In this document: piece after piece, positions 53,629 through 64,000 of the stretch
How positions within the stretch are numbered: the stretch's first letter is position 1
Layout of the letters: each line of letters opens with the position of its first letter
Assembly (NCBI GenBank): GCA_030148645.1
Contig: JASBTB010000014.1
Span: forward strand, 22,166 to 86,165
Source of the DNA: Demequina sp.
Lineage (GTDB): Bacteria > Actinomycetota > Actinomycetes > Actinomycetales > Demequinaceae
DNA length: 64,000 bases
Direction of reading: 5' to 3'
Notes under the pieces: model-generated
The model's input: only the letters and a program-made list of their open reading frames with translations
Databases searched by the model: none
Told to the model about the DNA's origin: nothing
Translations under genes and position numbers: made by a program

Positions 53629-55079
53629 TGGCGCGCGACGACGCAGAGCCCACGCTTCCCGCAAGCCAGGGGCATCGCAACACCGAGGCGGGCGTACCGG
53701 CTCCCGGCAAGAGGCAACGTGCCGCCGACCTGTTCTCTGCGCATCGATACCGTGCCATGCAACTGAGGGTGTTCGAGCGTCGGCGAGGTGGTAGCGCACT
53801 CGAGATCTCCGACAGCGCCATGGAAGACGACGCGGTGGACCCACCCTTGATGTCGGACGCTCCCGCGGCCCGCGCAGCGCGCGAGGTGCTTCCAGGGGCC
53901 GTGCATCTGAACGAGGGCACCGTGCTGACCCCCGTTCCCGTGTCGCCGAGCGAACCGATGGACGAGGTGTCCGAAACCGACCCCGAGCCCTACCTCGATG
54001 ACCACGTGGATGACGGGCCGACGGGGGTAGCGGCAACCGCCGCCGGTGCCACGGTGGAAAGCGTCGGCCACCGAGCGCTCGAGTCGCAGGCCGAGGGGCA
54101 CGATGTCGGGGCGTCACACGATGTGCCGACCGGGGCGTTCAAAGGTTCCGACTACGCTTCACCGGACGGCAACGCCGCATCGGCCGATGACTCCGCACCG
54201 GTCGACGCAGCCACGACTTCCGCCGCCGACAGCGGACCCGACAGCAAGCCAACTCGCAACTCCCGGAACTTTGTGGTCGCCACCGTTGTTGGGCTCACTT
54301 TGCTCGGGGTCACCCTCGCGTCCGCGTGGTTTCACCCCATCGCCTTCGCGGTGGTCGTGTATGGCTTCGCCCTCGCTGCGGTGATCGAGTGGAAGAGAGC
54401 TCTCGAGAGGCACGGGCGCCGCGTGCCGATTATCCCGCTCATTGCCGCGACCGTTGGCCTTGGAGTCGCCACGCATTTCGCGAGACCCGAGGGTCTGGTC
54501 GTGGCCTTGCTGGTGGGTGGCGCGGGGGTGGTGGCGTGGCGTATCGGAGACGAACGGGTAGAGAATACCCTGGCAGATTCCCTGGCAGGAGTGTTGACCC
54601 TGTTGTGGATCCCGTTCCTGGCGTCCTTCTTGTACTTGCTGGAACTTGCCGACAATGGCTGGCAGCGTGTCTTCATCGTGGTGCTGGCGGCCGTCGGCAA
54701 CGACACGGGCGCGCTCGTGGTGGGCAAGGTGTACGGTCGGCGCAAACTCCTTGAGCGCGTGAGCCCGGCCAAGACGTGGGAGGGCGCGATCGGCGGGGTG
54801 GTGGTGGGGGCCGTCGCCGCGTCCGTGGCCGCGTGGTTCTTCTTCGACGACCGCTGGTACATCGGCGCTGCGGTGGGCGCAGCATCCGCCATCGCCGCCG
54901 TGGTGGGTGACCTGGCGGAAAGCGCGCTCAAGCGTGACATCCGAGTGAAGGACATGTCCCAGGCGCTTCCGGGGCACGGCGGGGTTCTTGACCGCATCGA
55001 CTCGCTCTTGTTCGCCGCGCCTGTGGGCTATGTGGTGTTCGCCATCTTCTTGGGCACGTTGGGAGGCGGTGGTCTATGA
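53628..55079 (+). CDS. cdsA: Phosphatidate cytidylyltransferase with long N-terminal extension
   Basis: A 483-residue CdsA that makes CDP-diacylglycerol from phosphatidate and CTP. The first 205 residues are low-complexity and acidic, without a known domain. The membrane enzyme follows, with about eight spans and the signature [19 protein letters not shown] preceded by [12 protein letters not shown]. An extended N-terminus is seen in some actinobacterial CdsA. It overlaps frr and rlmN (ATGA), so lipid and ribosome genes are coupled. Confidence 0.92.
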   Translation: MARDDAEPTLPASQGHRNTEAGVPAPGKRQRAADLFSAHRYRAMQLRVFERRRGGSALEISDSAMEDDAVDPPLMSDAPAARAAREVLPGAVHLNEGTVLTPVPVSPSEPMDEVSETDPEPYLDDHVDDGPTGVAATAAGATVESVGHRALESQAEGHDVGASHDVPTGAFKGSDYASPDGNAASADDSAPVDAATTSAADSGPDSKPTRNSRNFVVATVVGLTLLGVTLASAWFHPIAFAVVVYGFALAAVIEWKRALERHGRRVPIIPLIAATVGLGVATHFARPEGLVVALLVGGAGVVAWRIGDERVENTLADSLAGVLTLLWIPFLASFLYLLELADNGWQRVFIVVLAAVGNDTGALVVGKVYGRRKLLERVSPAKTWEGAIGGVVVGAVAASVAAWFFFDDRWYIGAAVGAASAIAAVVGDLAESALKRDIRVKDMSQALPGHGGVLDRIDSLLFAAPVGYVVFAIFLGTLGGGGL

Positions 55080-56197
55080 CGACTGACCCACAAGGGCCAG
55101 TGATTCAGATGGTCGCTGCCAGACGGGGCAAGCCCCCCGCGCATTTCGCCGATCTCGACGTTCAGGAGCGGGCGGCCGCCATCGCTAGGCTGGGGCAACC
55201 GGCGTTCCGGGTATCGCAACTGACCACGCACTACTTCACGCATCTCACGGTTGAACCAGACGAGATGAGCGATCTCCCGGCCGATGCTCGCGGAGACATG
55301 GCAGCGGTACTGTTCCCGCCGCTGATGACCCAGGTGCGTACGCTCGAGGCCGACAAGGGCGCGACCGTGAAGACACTGTGGAAACTGCATGACGACGTCA
55401 AGGTCGAATCGGTGCTCATGAAGTATCCCGGACGGGCCACGCTATGTGTGACGAGTCAAGCCGGTTGCGGCATGGCCTGTCCGTTCTGCGCAACCGGCCA
55501 GATGGGTCTGACGCGCAACTTGTCAGCCGCGGAGATCCTGGAGCAGGTCCGTCTTGCCGCCCGCGCTGCGCGCGACGGTGCGCTGGGCGAGCGGGTGCGA
55601 CTGTCCAATGTCGTGTTCATGGGCATGGGAGAGCCGCTTGCCAACTACAAGGCGGTCATTGCCGCAGTGCGCGCGCTCGTCGCGCCCACGCCTCGGGGCT
55701 TTGGACTGTCGGCGCGTCACGTGACGGTGTCCACGGTCGGTCTGGTTCCCGGAATAGACCGCCTGGCGGCGGAGGGGATTCCCGTCACGTTGGCGCTGTC
55801 CTTGCATGCGCCCGACGATGAGTTGCGAAGTGAACTTGTGCCCATCAACGCACGGTGGAGCGTCGACAAGGCGCTCGACGCGGCCCGTCGGTACTTCGAC
55901 GCAACTGGCAGGCGCGTCAGCATCGAGTATGCGCTCATGAGGGACATCAACGATCAGGCGCATCGTGCGGACCTATTGGCTCGTAAACTCCTCAAGCGCG
56001 GCGCCGGGTGGGTCCACGTCAACCCCATTCCGCTGAACCCCACCCCGGGAAGCAAATGGACCGCGTCCGACCCGCGCGTCGAGCAGGCTTTCGTCGACAC
56101 GCTCGCGGGTCATGGGATCCCCGTCACGGTCCGCGATACTCGTGGCAGCGACATCGATGGTGCCTGCGGCCAGTTGGCCATCAAGGAGGACTCATGA
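55076..56197 (+). CDS. rlmN: Dual-specificity RNA methyltransferase RlmN
   Basis: A 373-residue radical-SAM methyltransferase that makes m2A2503 in 23S rRNA and m2A37 in some tRNAs. The cluster motif is [20 protein letters not shown]; also [39 protein letters not shown] and the methyl-carrying Cys near the end ([12 protein letters not shown]). The ATG overlaps the cdsA stop. The following gene overlaps its stop by ATGA. Confidence 0.95.
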   Translation: MTTDPQGPVIQMVAARRGKPPAHFADLDVQERAAAIARLGQPAFRVSQLTTHYFTHLTVEPDEMSDLPADARGDMAAVLFPPLMTQVRTLEADKGATVKTLWKLHDDVKVESVLMKYPGRATLCVTSQAGCGMACPFCATGQMGLTRNLSAAEILEQVRLAARAARDGALGERVRLSNVVFMGMGEPLANYKAVIAAVRALVAPTPRGFGLSARHVTVSTVGLVPGIDRLAAEGIPVTLALSLHAPDDELRSELVPINARWSVDKALDAARRYFDATGRRVSIEYALMRDINDQAHRADLLARKLLKRGAGWVHVNPIPLNPTPGSKWTASDPRVEQAFVDTLAGHGIPVTVRDTRGSDIDGACGQLAIKEDS

Positions 56198-56751
56198 GGG
56201 ACCTGTTTCCGCACGCCGGATTCATGCGGACCGGGTATCATCTCGGCCAGGTGGACGAATTCTTCGACCGGGCGCGGGCCGCCTACGAGCGGCCGATGCT
56301 CGACGACGACGGGCTGTCGGCGTTGGACGTGCGTCGGGCCGCATTCGACATGAAGCGGGGCGGCTACAAGACCGTTGCGGTCGATGCCGCGCTCGATCGA
56401 CTCGAGAGTGCCTTCGCGACGCGGGCGCGCGAGCAGTATGTGCGCGCGCACGGGCACGACGCATGGATGAGCCAACTCGTGCAACGCGCCCAGGTGCTCT
56501 ATCCCAGGATGCGCCGACCGAAGGGTCAACGCTTCCGCCCGCCGGTGAAGTCGCGTCATGGCTACGACGCGCGCGAGGTCGACGCGCTGATCGACCGACT
56601 GATCGCGTTTTTCGACGCGGGCGCAAGCCTGACTCCGGAGGAGCTTCGCCACGCCACCTTCACCAGCCGCGGCAGGCGAGGCGCGTACGACGAACGCACC
56701 GTCGATGCCTTTGTGGAGCGTGCGGTGGATGTCCTGATGGGCGCCCAGTGA
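56194..56751 (+). CDS. Protein with four DivIVA-like repeats
   Basis: A 185-residue soluble protein made of four short repeats that resemble the DivIVA N-terminal signature (RxGYxxxxVDxxLxR): [61 protein letters not shown] and [20 protein letters not shown]. It lacks the long coiled coil of full DivIVA. Homologues beside rlmN/dxr are known in Actinobacteria as DivIVA-domain proteins of unknown role. ATGA and GTGA overlaps tie it to rlmN and dxr. Confidence 0.75.
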   Translation: MRDLFPHAGFMRTGYHLGQVDEFFDRARAAYERPMLDDDGLSALDVRRAAFDMKRGGYKTVAVDAALDRLESAFATRAREQYVRAHGHDAWMSQLVQRAQVLYPRMRRPKGQRFRPPVKSRHGYDAREVDALIDRLIAFFDAGASLTPEELRHATFTSRGRRGAYDERTVDAFVERAVDVLMGAQ

Positions 56752-57914
56752 AGCGTCGTACCGTCGCGTTGCTGGGGTCGACAGGTTCTATCGGCACCCA
56801 GGCCCTCGACGTCATGGGGCGAAACCCCGACCGCTTCGAGGTCATGGCCCTGGCGGCCGGTGGCGGCAACCCGATGGCACTGGCCGCACAGGTCGTGGCG
56901 ACGCGGCCTGCCATCGTGGCGGTCGCCGACGCTGGCGCCGTCGGCGATGTGCGGGCCGCCCTGAGCGCGGCCGGGGTCACTGGAGTCGAGGTCGCGGGCG
57001 GCCCGCAGGCCGTGGTGGACGTAGCCGGTTCGGGCGCGGATGTCGTGCTGAACGGGATCACCGGTTCGGTGGGTTTGCGCCCCACTCTGGCCGCCCTTGC
57101 GGCGGGTTCGACCCTCGCACTTGCCAACAAGGAGTCGCTGGTCGCCGGAGGGGCGCTCGTCAAGGCGGCTCTGCAACGACCCGATCAGATCGTGCCGGTG
57201 GATTCGGAGCACTCGGCACTCGCGCAGGCGTTGCGAAGCGGCGCGCGCGCGGAGGTGAAACGCCTGGTGCTCACTGCTTCTGGCGGTGCTTTTCGGGGAC
57301 GCACCAGGGCGGAATTGGCCCACGTCACCGTGGAACAGGCGCTCAAGCATCCCAACTGGGACATGGGGCCAGTGGTGACGATCAATTCCGCGAGTTTGGT
57401 CAACAAGGCACTCGAGTTGATCGAGGCCCACTGGCTCTTCGACATGCCCTATGCGCGCATTGACATCGTGATTCACCCCCAGTCGATCGTGCATTCCATG
57501 GTCGAGTTCGTGGACGGGTCTACGATTGCGCAGGCATCCCCGCCGGACATGCGTTTGCCGATCGCATTGGGGATCGGCTGGCCCGACCGGGTGGCGGACG
57601 CTGCGCCAGGTCTGGACTGGACCCGGGCATCGGCGTGGCAATTCGAACCCGTGGACGACGAGGCGTTCCCAGCGATTGCGCTCGCCCGAGACGCCGCCGC
57701 GGCGTCGGATCTTCATCCGGCGGTCTTCAACGCGGCGAACGAACAGTGTGTGGCGGCCTTTGTCGCCGGCGCGCTCCCGTTCTTGGGCATGGTGGAGACC
57801 ACGCGAGCCGTGGTCGAGGAGTACGTCGCGCCTGGTGGCCTCTCGCTTGAGGCGGTCGACGCGGCTGAGTCCTGGGCCAGAACCCGCGCCGGCGCACGCA
57901 TCGCCGCCAGGTAG
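56748..57914 (+). CDS. dxr: 1-deoxy-D-xylulose 5-phosphate reductoisomerase
   Basis: A 388-residue Dxr, second enzyme of the MEP isoprenoid pathway. NADPH-binding starts [85 protein letters not shown] and [12 protein letters not shown] are all present. GTG 56748 overlaps the previous stop. ispG, a later enzyme of the same pathway, is 1.4 kb downstream. Confidence 0.95.
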   Translation: MKRRTVALLGSTGSIGTQALDVMGRNPDRFEVMALAAGGGNPMALAAQVVATRPAIVAVADAGAVGDVRAALSAAGVTGVEVAGGPQAVVDVAGSGADVVLNGITGSVGLRPTLAALAAGSTLALANKESLVAGGALVKAALQRPDQIVPVDSEHSALAQALRSGARAEVKRLVLTASGGAFRGRTRAELAHVTVEQALKHPNWDMGPVVTINSASLVNKALELIEAHWLFDMPYARIDIVIHPQSIVHSMVEFVDGSTIAQASPPDMRLPIALGIGWPDRVADAAPGLDWTRASAWQFEPVDDEAFPAIALARDAAAASDLHPAVFNAANEQCVAAFVAGALPFLGMVETTRAVVEEYVAPGGLSLEAVDAAESWARTRAGARIAAR

Positions 57915-57930
57915 CGGACCCTCGCTGGCT

Positions 57931-57936
57931 TACAGT
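57931..57936 (+). promoter_or_regulatory. -10 element (TACAGT) of rseP
   Basis: TACAGT lies 6 nt before the rseP ATG at 57943, without a Shine-Dalgarno, consistent with leaderless transcription. Confidence 0.45.
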
Positions 57937-57942
57937 GGTGCC

Positions 57943-59220
57943 ATGCTCCAGGTGCTCTTCATCGTCGTCTTCGCGATCGGCCTCATCCTGTCGATTGCGC
58001 TTCACGAGATGGGACACCTCCTTCCGGCAAAACGCTTCGGCGTGAAGGTCAGCGAATATTTCGTTGGCTTCGGCTCGACGCTGTGGTCGAGACGGCGAGG
58101 CGAGACGACGTACGGTGTCAAGGCGTTCCCGCTGGGCGGGTATGTGCGTCTCGTGGGCATGGTTCCTCCTGGCGATGTGGTGAAGCCCGTCAAGGTGCGG
58201 GGCTGGGTGCGCGACATGATCGACGATGCCAGGGCGTCGTCGGAACGCGAGATCGGCGCCGATCACGACCGAGCCTTCTATCGCCTGTCGTGGTGGAAGA
58301 AGGCGATCGTCATGTTCGGCGGCCCGCTCGTGAATCTGATTCTTGCGGCCCTGTTGTTCACGGCCGTCTTTTCGGGGATCGGTACCTACGAGCAGACCCC
58401 GACGGTGCGGGCCACCGTGGCGTGCGTTCCCCCAGCAGGCACCGTCGACTGTGCGCCGGGCGACGTGGTGTCGCCTGCGGTCGCGGCCGGGATCCAGCCC
58501 GGCGACACGTTTGTGTCGGTCGACGGCGTCACGGTCGACTCGTGGGCCGCCGTGGCTGACTATGTGGCGCAGCGTCCAGGTGAGGGGCTGGACGTTACCC
58601 TGATGCGGGGCGACACGCTCGTCGATCTCACCCTCACGCCCGCAGCGCGGGAGGTGGCCGCCGGGGACGGGTCTGGGGTGACCGAGATGGTCGGATACAT
58701 GGGAGTGTTCGCGCAGACCGAGAGGGTCCGCCAGCCGCTCACCGCAGGCCTCGAGGTGACGGGGGAGTACCTCTCCCAGACGGTGACGGTCATTGCCCAG
58801 CTACCCCAGCAGTTGTGGCACATCTCGCGTGCCGCGCTTGGCCTTGAGGAACGCTCGCAAAACTCGGTGATGGGTTTGGTGGGCGTGGGACGCGTCGCGG
58901 GAGACGTCGCCGCCAACGACAATGAGGGTGTGACGATCGTCGACAAGGTCGCGCAACTGCTCCTGCTACTCGGGAGTCTGAACCTTGCTCTCTTTGTCTT
59001 CAACATGATCCCGCTGGTGCCGCTCGATGGCGGCCACATCGCGTCCGCCTTCTGGCAGGCCATCAAGAACAGGTGGGCGCGCGCCCGGAACCTGGCCCGC
59101 CCCGCACCCGTGGACGTGGCGCGCATGATGCCGCTTGCCTATTCGGTGTTCGGCGTCCTGATTGTCGTCAGCCTTGTGCTGGTGTTGGCGGACATTGTCG
59201 CGCCCGTGCGGCTCACCTAG
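57943..59220 (+). CDS. rseP: Site-2 intramembrane protease RseP
   Basis: A 425-residue M50 metalloprotease with HEMGH in the first span, a PDZ domain (about residues 170-250, AAGIQPGDTFVSVDGVTVD) and the third zinc ligand in NMIPLVPLDGGHI. The FPLGGYVRL motif is typical. It cleaves membrane-bound regulators, such as anti-sigma factors, after a first cut. Conserved order dxr-rseP-ispG. Confidence 0.93.
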   Translation: MLQVLFIVVFAIGLILSIALHEMGHLLPAKRFGVKVSEYFVGFGSTLWSRRRGETTYGVKAFPLGGYVRLVGMVPPGDVVKPVKVRGWVRDMIDDARASSEREIGADHDRAFYRLSWWKKAIVMFGGPLVNLILAALLFTAVFSGIGTYEQTPTVRATVACVPPAGTVDCAPGDVVSPAVAAGIQPGDTFVSVDGVTVDSWAAVADYVAQRPGEGLDVTLMRGDTLVDLTLTPAAREVAAGDGSGVTEMVGYMGVFAQTERVRQPLTAGLEVTGEYLSQTVTVIAQLPQQLWHISRAALGLEERSQNSVMGLVGVGRVAGDVAANDNEGVTIVDKVAQLLLLLGSLNLALFVFNMIPLVPLDGGHIASAFWQAIKNRWARARNLARPAPVDVARMMPLAYSVFGVLIVVSLVLVLADIVAPVRLT

Positions 59221-59295
59221 CGTCTGGAGCGCACAAACCGTGTCGTTCCATGTGCGAGCCCCACGCGTCTGGAATGAACCGGTCCCCGGGTTTGT

Positions 59296-59301
59296 GATAC
59301 T
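59296..59301 (+). promoter_or_regulatory. -10 element (GATACT) of ispG
   Basis: GATACT lies 6 nt before ATG 59308, again without a Shine-Dalgarno. Confidence 0.4.
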
Positions 59302-59307
59302 AGAACC

Positions 59308-60462
59308 ATGACGTCTATTGGACTCGGTATCCCGGCGATGCCACCGCCCACGCTCGCGCCTCGCCGCAAGACCCGCAAGATCACGGTGGGCGACCTCTAT
59401 GTGGGTGGCGACGCTCCCGTGAGCGTCCAGACGATGACCACCACGAAGACGGAGGATGTCAACTCCACGTTGCAACAGATCGCGGAGGTGACGGCGGCCG
59501 GCTGCGACATTGTGCGCGTCGCGTGTCCCACCCAGGACGACGCCGACGCCCTTGCCAGCATCGCGAAGAAGTCCACCATCCCCGTCATCGCGGACATCCA
59601 CTTCCAGCCCAAGTACGTGTTCGCCGCGATTGAGGCGGGTTGCGCCGCCGTGCGCGTCAACCCGGGCAACATCCGCAAGTTCGACGATCAGGTTAAGGCG
59701 ATTGCCCAGGCCGCCAAGGACAACGGCACGTCGATCCGCATCGGCGTCAATGCGGGCTCCCTGGATCCGCGCCTGCTCAAGAAGTACGGCAAGGCCACCC
59801 CGGAGGCGCTCGTCGAGTCCGCCGTATGGGAAGCGAGCCTGTTCGAGGAGCACGACTTCCACGACTTCAAGATCTCCGTCAAGCACAACGACCCCGTGGT
59901 GATGGTGCGAGCGTACGAGATGTTGAGCGAGCGTGGCGACTGGCCGCTGCACCTGGGTGTCACCGAGGCGGGCCCCGCCTTCCAGGGCACCATCAAGTCC
60001 GCAACCGCCTTCGGTGCGCTGCTCAGCCAGGGCATTGGTGACACGATTCGTGTCTCCTTGTCGGCTCCTCCAGTCGAGGAAGTCAAGGTGGGCATTCAGA
60101 TTCTCCAGAGCCTCAACTTGCGTCCCCGCAAACTCGAAATCGTGTCGTGTCCGTCGTGTGGTCGGGCTCAGGTCGACGTGTACGAACTGGCCGAAAAGGT
60201 CACCGCGGGACTGGAGGGGATGGAGGTTCCCCTACGGGTTGCCGTCATGGGGTGCGTCGTCAATGGACCCGGCGAAGCCCGTGAGGCGGACCTGGGCGTC
60301 GCGTCCGGAAACGGCAAGGGCCAGATCTTCGTCAAGGGCGAGGTCATCAAGACTGTCGCGGAGAAGGACATTGTCGAAGTACTGATCGAGGAGGCCATGA
60401 AGATCGCCGCCACGATGGAGCCCGTCGAGGGCGGTGCACCGCAGGTGGTCACGGCGGGATGA
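59308..60462 (+). CDS. ispG: 4-hydroxy-3-methylbut-2-enyl diphosphate synthase
   Basis: A 384-residue IspG, a [4Fe-4S] enzyme of the MEP pathway. It has [54 protein letters not shown], and the cluster Cys residues in [12 protein letters not shown] and [18 protein letters not shown]. The downstream GNAT gene overlaps its stop by ATGA. Confidence 0.96.
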   Translation: MTSIGLGIPAMPPPTLAPRRKTRKITVGDLYVGGDAPVSVQTMTTTKTEDVNSTLQQIAEVTAAGCDIVRVACPTQDDADALASIAKKSTIPVIADIHFQPKYVFAAIEAGCAAVRVNPGNIRKFDDQVKAIAQAAKDNGTSIRIGVNAGSLDPRLLKKYGKATPEALVESAVWEASLFEEHDFHDFKISVKHNDPVVMVRAYEMLSERGDWPLHLGVTEAGPAFQGTIKSATAFGALLSQGIGDTIRVSLSAPPVEEVKVGIQILQSLNLRPRKLEIVSCPSCGRAQVDVYELAEKVTAGLEGMEVPLRVAVMGCVVNGPGEAREADLGVASGNGKGQIFVKGEVIKTVAEKDIVEVLIEEAMKIAATMEPVEGGAPQVVTAG

Positions 60463-61367
60463 CCGGTTCGCTGTTGCGCAGGGGCCAGTATTCACTCGCT
60501 CCCGCGCGACAACGCGACGTGGCCGAGGCGCTCGAGTTGTGTGCCCTCGACGCCGTCGCGAACGTGGTGCCGACCATGCATCTCGAAACCGCGTCGCGCG
60601 CCGGAATCGTCCCCACGGGCTTGTGGGTGGTGCGTCGCCGCGGCCGCGCGTCATCGGATCTGGCTGGCGTGCTGTGGTGCGGAGCGAACCTCACGGCGGT
60701 GTTGCCCACTGAAGGCGACGTGACGGACGATGCGAGGGCAGAGGTCGCCTCGGCGATGGTGGCGCGGTTGAGTCGGCCAGCCGCTCTTGTGGGCGAGGCG
60801 AATCTCACGCTGGATCTGTGGGGCAGGCTGGAGCCGCGGTGGGGTCCCGCGCGGCAAGTGCGCCCCAGCCAGGTCTCGATGGTGATGCGACGCGACCCCG
60901 AACCGGACAGAATCCCCCGGGTCGCGATGGAACCGCTGCGACGGGCATCGATGGAGGACTACACGCACTTGCTGCCCGCGGCCGCGCACATGTTCCTGGG
61001 CGAGGTTGGCTATGACCCCCTGCAGCACGGGCGAGAGGCCTATGAAGAACGTCTCGCGCACCTGGTCAGGTCGGGGCGCAGTTACCTCATGTACGGCGAT
61101 GTCAACGGCAGGCGCGACGTCGTCTTCAAGGCCGAGGTGGGCGTCGTGGGCGGCGGGGTCGCGCAGGTTCAGGGAGTGTGGGTGCAGCCAAGCCTGCGTG
61201 GCCGCGGATACGGTAGCGCGGGGATGGTGCAACTGGTGGAGCAGGTGCGCAAGGACCACGCGCCAGCCGTTTCGCTCTATGTGAATGATTTCAACGAGGC
61301 GGCTCTGGGTGCGTACGAGTCGACGGGTTTTGAGCGTGTGGGCACCTTTGCCACCGTGATGTTCTGA
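60459..61367 (+). CDS. GNAT N-acetyltransferase with DUF4081 domain
   Basis: A 302-residue protein: an N-terminal DUF4081 domain (about residues 1-130) and a C-terminal GNAT domain with the acetyl-CoA loop [21 protein letters not shown] and [22 protein letters not shown]. Substrate unknown. This DUF4081-GNAT protein after ispG is a standard actinobacterial arrangement. Confidence 0.85.
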   Translation: MTGSLLRRGQYSLAPARQRDVAEALELCALDAVANVVPTMHLETASRAGIVPTGLWVVRRRGRASSDLAGVLWCGANLTAVLPTEGDVTDDARAEVASAMVARLSRPAALVGEANLTLDLWGRLEPRWGPARQVRPSQVSMVMRRDPEPDRIPRVAMEPLRRASMEDYTHLLPAAAHMFLGEVGYDPLQHGREAYEERLAHLVRSGRSYLMYGDVNGRRDVVFKAEVGVVGGGVAQVQGVWVQPSLRGRGYGSAGMVQLVEQVRKDHAPAVSLYVNDFNEAALGAYESTGFERVGTFATVMF

Positions 61368-61424
61368 GGCCCGCCGTAGGGTGAGGATGTGCCTCCAGCG
61401 CTCGCTCTACGCCAGCGGGGACGC

Positions 61425-62177
61425 GTGAGCGTCGCCCTGCTGTGGTTTGTCGTGTTGCCCGGGTGCGCCCCCGCTGCGCCCGCCGACGACAGTGGCACGA
61501 TCTTGCCACCGGAGCCACTCGTGGGGGAGGTCAGCGCGGCCGCTTCGGCTGAGGGGGCATCGCAGGTGCCGGGCGTGAGTGTCGCCTACGACATCACGAG
61601 TGCGTCGTCGTTGACCGTGGTGGTGACCAAACTCCGACCACTTGAGCCTGTGTCGTACATCCCTGCTGATCTGCTGACCCTACGTGGGGTGCCGGGCGGC
61701 GATAGTCAACGAATGCGTGCGCAGGCGGCAACGGCGATGGCCCGCATGTCCAGGGACGCCACCGCAGCGGGCGTGCCCTTCCGCATCAGCACGGCCTACC
61801 GGTCCTTCGGGCTTCAGCAGTATCTGCACACGCGGGAAGTCCGGCGGCTCGGCACCGCCGAGGCAGATCGCCGCGTCGCCAGACCGGGTCATTCGGAGCA
61901 TCAGACGGGCCTGGCGGCCGACATCTACGACGTGCCCACCAATGAGTTGAGCCAGAGTTTCGGCGAGTCCGCTGCGGGCACATGGGTGCGGGACAACGCC
62001 TACGCCTACGGCTTCATCGTGAGCTACCCCGACGGCGTGGAGGCCGTTACCGGCTACTTCTACGAGCCCTGGCACGTGCGCTACGTGGGCGAGAAGGTTG
62101 CCGGTGACATGCGCAACACCGGCATCGAGACACTCCAGGAGTACTTCGACATCGAGGCGTCGCCGGGTTACGAATAG
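61425..62177 (+). CDS. VanY-like D-alanyl-D-alanine carboxypeptidase, lipoprotein
   Basis: A 250-residue M15B-type carboxypeptidase. A short lipoprotein signal ends in a lipobox VVLPGC. The catalytic domain has FRISTAYRSFGLQQYL, the zinc motif GHSEHQTGLAADIY and EPWHVRYVG. It trims the terminal D-Ala of peptidoglycan stems outside the membrane. GTG 61425 places the signal peptide at the N-terminus; GTG 61389 in the ORF track adds 12 residues and is the alternative. Confidence 0.85.
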   Translation: MSVALLWFVVLPGCAPAAPADDSGTILPPEPLVGEVSAAASAEGASQVPGVSVAYDITSASSLTVVVTKLRPLEPVSYIPADLLTLRGVPGGDSQRMRAQAATAMARMSRDATAAGVPFRISTAYRSFGLQQYLHTREVRRLGTAEADRRVARPGHSEHQTGLAADIYDVPTNELSQSFGESAAGTWVRDNAYAYGFIVSYPDGVEAVTGYFYEPWHVRYVGEKVAGDMRNTGIETLQEYFDIEASPGYE

Positions 62178-62227
62178 GACTCGCAGTCGGCAGGGCCCGG
62201 GCGCTCCCCGTCTGTCCAGCCTCCAAC

Positions 62228-62233
62228 TAGGCT
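62228..62233 (+). promoter_or_regulatory. -10 element (TAGGCT) of leaderless proS
   Basis: TAGGCT lies 6 nt before ATG 62240, identical in sequence and spacing to the smc site. Confidence 0.5.
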
Positions 62234-62239
62234 GGCCCC

Positions 62240-64000
62240 ATGTTGCGCATGTCCACGCTCTTTGTCCGCACGCTCCGTGAAGACCCGGCCGACGCCGAGG
62301 TCGCCTCGCATCGTCTGCTCATCCGCGCCGGCTACATTCGCCGAGCCGCACCGGGCATCTATACCTGGCTTCCACTGGGCCTCAAGGTTCTCGCCAAGGT
62401 CGAAGCGATCGTGCGCGAGGAAATGGACGCGGCGGGCGGCCAAGAGGTGCACTTCCCGGCGCTTCTTCCCCGGGAGCCCTATGAGGTGACGGGACGCTGG
62501 AAGGAGTATGGGCCCACGCTGTTCCGCCTGGCTGATCGCAAGGGCGGCGACTACCTTCTGGCGCCCACCCATGAGGAAATGTTCACGTTGCTGGTCAAGG
62601 ACCTGTACTCGTCGTACAAGGACCTGCCGGTGACGATCTATCAGATTCAGAACAAGTATCGTGACGAGGCCCGCCCGCGCGCGGGCCTGCTACGCGGACG
62701 CGAGTTCATCATGAAGGACTCCTACAGTTTTGACATCGACGACGCGGGTTTGGAGCGGTCCTACCAGACCCAACGCGATGCGTATGTCAGGATTTTTGCG
62801 CGCTTGGGCATCGACTACGTGATCGTGCAGGCCCAGTCCGGTGCGATGGGCGGGTCCAAGTCCGAGGAGTTCCTCTCGCCCACCGAGGTGGGGGAGGACA
62901 CGTACGTGCGGTCGGCTGGCGGCTACGCCGCGAACGTCGAGGCGGTCACGACTCCGGTTCCGCCCGCGCTAGACATCGTCGACGCCCCTGCCGCGCACGT
63001 CGAGGACACTCCGGACACGCCGACCATCGCGACCCTTGTGGACGTGGCGAACGCGCGGCACCCCCGAACCGACCGGGAGTGGACCGCCGCTGACACCCTC
63101 AAGAACGTCGTCCTGGCCCTCACCTCACCCGAGGGCAAACGATCACTGCTGGTGGTGGGAATCCCGGGCGACCGCGAAGCCGACATGACGCGCCTCGCAG
63201 CCGCCCTGTCGCCTGCGGTCGTGGAGCCCGCCAACGACGCCGACTTCGCAGCCCACCCCCACCTAGTCAAGGGCTACATTGGACCCGGCGTCTTGGGCCC
63301 GCAGGCGCGGCCCGTGGGCGTTTCGCGAGGAGACACTGCCGATACCGCCATTGCCTACCTCGTAGACCCCCGCATCGTCGACGGCACCCGCTGGGTGACC
63401 GGGGCGGACGCGCCTGGTCGCCACGTCTTCGACCTCACCATGGGGCGAGACTTTGTCGCCGACGGCACGATCGAGGGCGCCGAAGTGCGCACGGGCGACG
63501 CGGCTCCCGATGGCTCCGGCCCACTCGAACTGGCGCGCGGCGTGGAGATCGGCCACATCTTCCAACTAGGACGCAAGTACGCGGAGGCGCTCGACCTCAA
63601 GGTGCTGGACGTCAACGGCAAGCAGGTGACGGTGACCATGGGCTCGTACGGCATCGGCGTGACCCGTGCGGTGGCGTTGCTCGCCGAACACCATCACGAC
63701 GACGCGGGCCTTGCGTGGCCCATCCAGGTGGCGCCGTATCACGTGCACGTCATGGCGACGGGCAAAGACGACGCGGTCTTCGCTACGGCCGAGCAGGTGG
63801 CCTCCGGCCTGGAGGCGGCAGGAGTCGAGGTGCTCTACGATGACCGCCCCAAGGTCTCTCCTGGCGTGAAGTTCAAGGATGCTGAACTGTTGGGCGCGCC
63901 ATACATTCTGGTGGTGGGCCGGGGGCTCGAGAACGGGACGATCGAGTTCAAGAACCGCTCCACGGGGGACTCGGTCGAAATCCCTGTGGGCGAGGCTGTG
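62240..64000 (+). CDS. proS: Prolyl-tRNA synthetase, bacterial type (3' end outside window)
   Basis: 587 codons are open to the window edge; the ORF track omits it because it has no stop. It is a class II synthetase of the bacterial type with an editing insertion. Motif 1 is [17 protein letters not shown], motif 2 is [25 protein letters not shown], the insertion with a YbaK-like fold covers about residues 230-400 ([13 protein letters not shown]), and motif 3 is [19 protein letters not shown]. The C-terminal anticodon-binding domain is present up to the edge. Typical length is about 585-600, so few residues are missing. Confidence 0.93.
   Translation, partial: MLRMSTLFVRTLREDPADAEVASHRLLIRAGYIRRAAPGIYTWLPLGLKVLAKVEAIVREEMDAAGGQEVHFPALLPREPYEVTGRWKEYGPTLFRLADRKGGDYLLAPTHEEMFTLLVKDLYSSYKDLPVTIYQIQNKYRDEARPRAGLLRGREFIMKDSYSFDIDDAGLERSYQTQRDAYVRIFARLGIDYVIVQAQSGAMGGSKSEEFLSPTEVGEDTYVRSAGGYAANVEAVTTPVPPALDIVDAPAAHVEDTPDTPTIATLVDVANARHPRTDREWTAADTLKNVVLALTSPEGKRSLLVVGIPGDREADMTRLAAALSPAVVEPANDADFAAHPHLVKGYIGPGVLGPQARPVGVSRGDTADTAIAYLVDPRIVDGTRWVTGADAPGRHVFDLTMGRDFVADGTIEGAEVRTGDAAPDGSGPLELARGVEIGHIFQLGRKYAEALDLKVLDVNGKQVTVTMGSYGIGVTRAVALLAEHHHDDAGLAWPIQVAPYHVHVMATGKDDAVFATAEQVASGLEAAGVEVLYDDRPKVSPGVKFKDAELLGAPYILVVGRGLENGTIEFKNRSTGDSVEIPVGEAV

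Overview
The window is high-GC actinobacterial chromosome. The gene content and order point to the Micrococcales: folC followed by a DUF4233 gene, amtB-glnK-glnD-ffh, rpsP-khpA-rimM-trmD-rplS-lepB-rnhB, comM-dprA-xerC-whiG-rpsB-tsf-pyrH-frr-cdsA-rlmN, and dxr-rseP-ispG-proS. Cellulomonadaceae or Demequinaceae are my guesses, but the genus cannot be fixed by eye. Many genes start GTG, junctions are often ATGA or GTGA, and several genes have a -10-like TANNNT hexamer only 6-7 nt before the start codon, which suggests leaderless mRNAs.

Layout. 1-5.4 kb: 3' end of ileS, cysM, folC, two small membrane proteins, apt (minus) and ndk. 5.4-10.6 kb: smc, a small membrane protein, ftsY. 10.7-15.8 kb: a GlnR-type box, then amtB, glnK, glnD (short, without room for the usual ACT domains) and ffh. 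15.8-20.2 kb: an amidohydrolase and a flavin redox group (secreted FMN-binding protein, ferric-reductase-like oxidoreductase, ApbE). 20.4-24.5 kb: ribosome and tRNA maturation genes, signal peptidase and RNase HII. 24.5-33.1 kb: a minus-strand alpha-glucoside uptake and hydrolysis operon (ROK regulator, two permeases, binding protein, GH15-like and GH31 enzymes) that ends in a nucleotidyltransferase pseudogene with two stop codons. 33.2-35.0 kb: DUF2469, yraN and the 5' half of comM.

35,021-45,962 is a 10.94-kb integrative element inserted between the Walker B Asp and Glu codons of comM. Its ends share only a GA dinucleotide. Joining the flanks restores a 506-codon comM. Joining the element ends gives an attP with about 13/22 dyad symmetry next to a large serine integrase. 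The element carries an HK97-like capsid gene, a small protein with two Cys/His motifs (perhaps a small terminase), an XRE-like regulator, a primase-polymerase/ATPase, an iteron-rich candidate origin, a second serine recombinase, a convergent HNH endonuclease / m5C methyltransferase pair and a perfect LexA box. I see no portal, large terminase, tail or lysis gene, so it looks like a capsid-bearing phage satellite or a reduced prophage that also switches comM off.

46.0-64.0 kb returns to housekeeping genes: the comM 3' half, dprA, xerC, a WhiG/FliA sigma factor, an M23-like secreted protein, translation factors, phospholipid and isoprenoid genes, RseP, a GNAT protein, a VanY-like carboxypeptidase and most of proS. 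I see no tRNA, rRNA, CRISPR array or insertion sequence.
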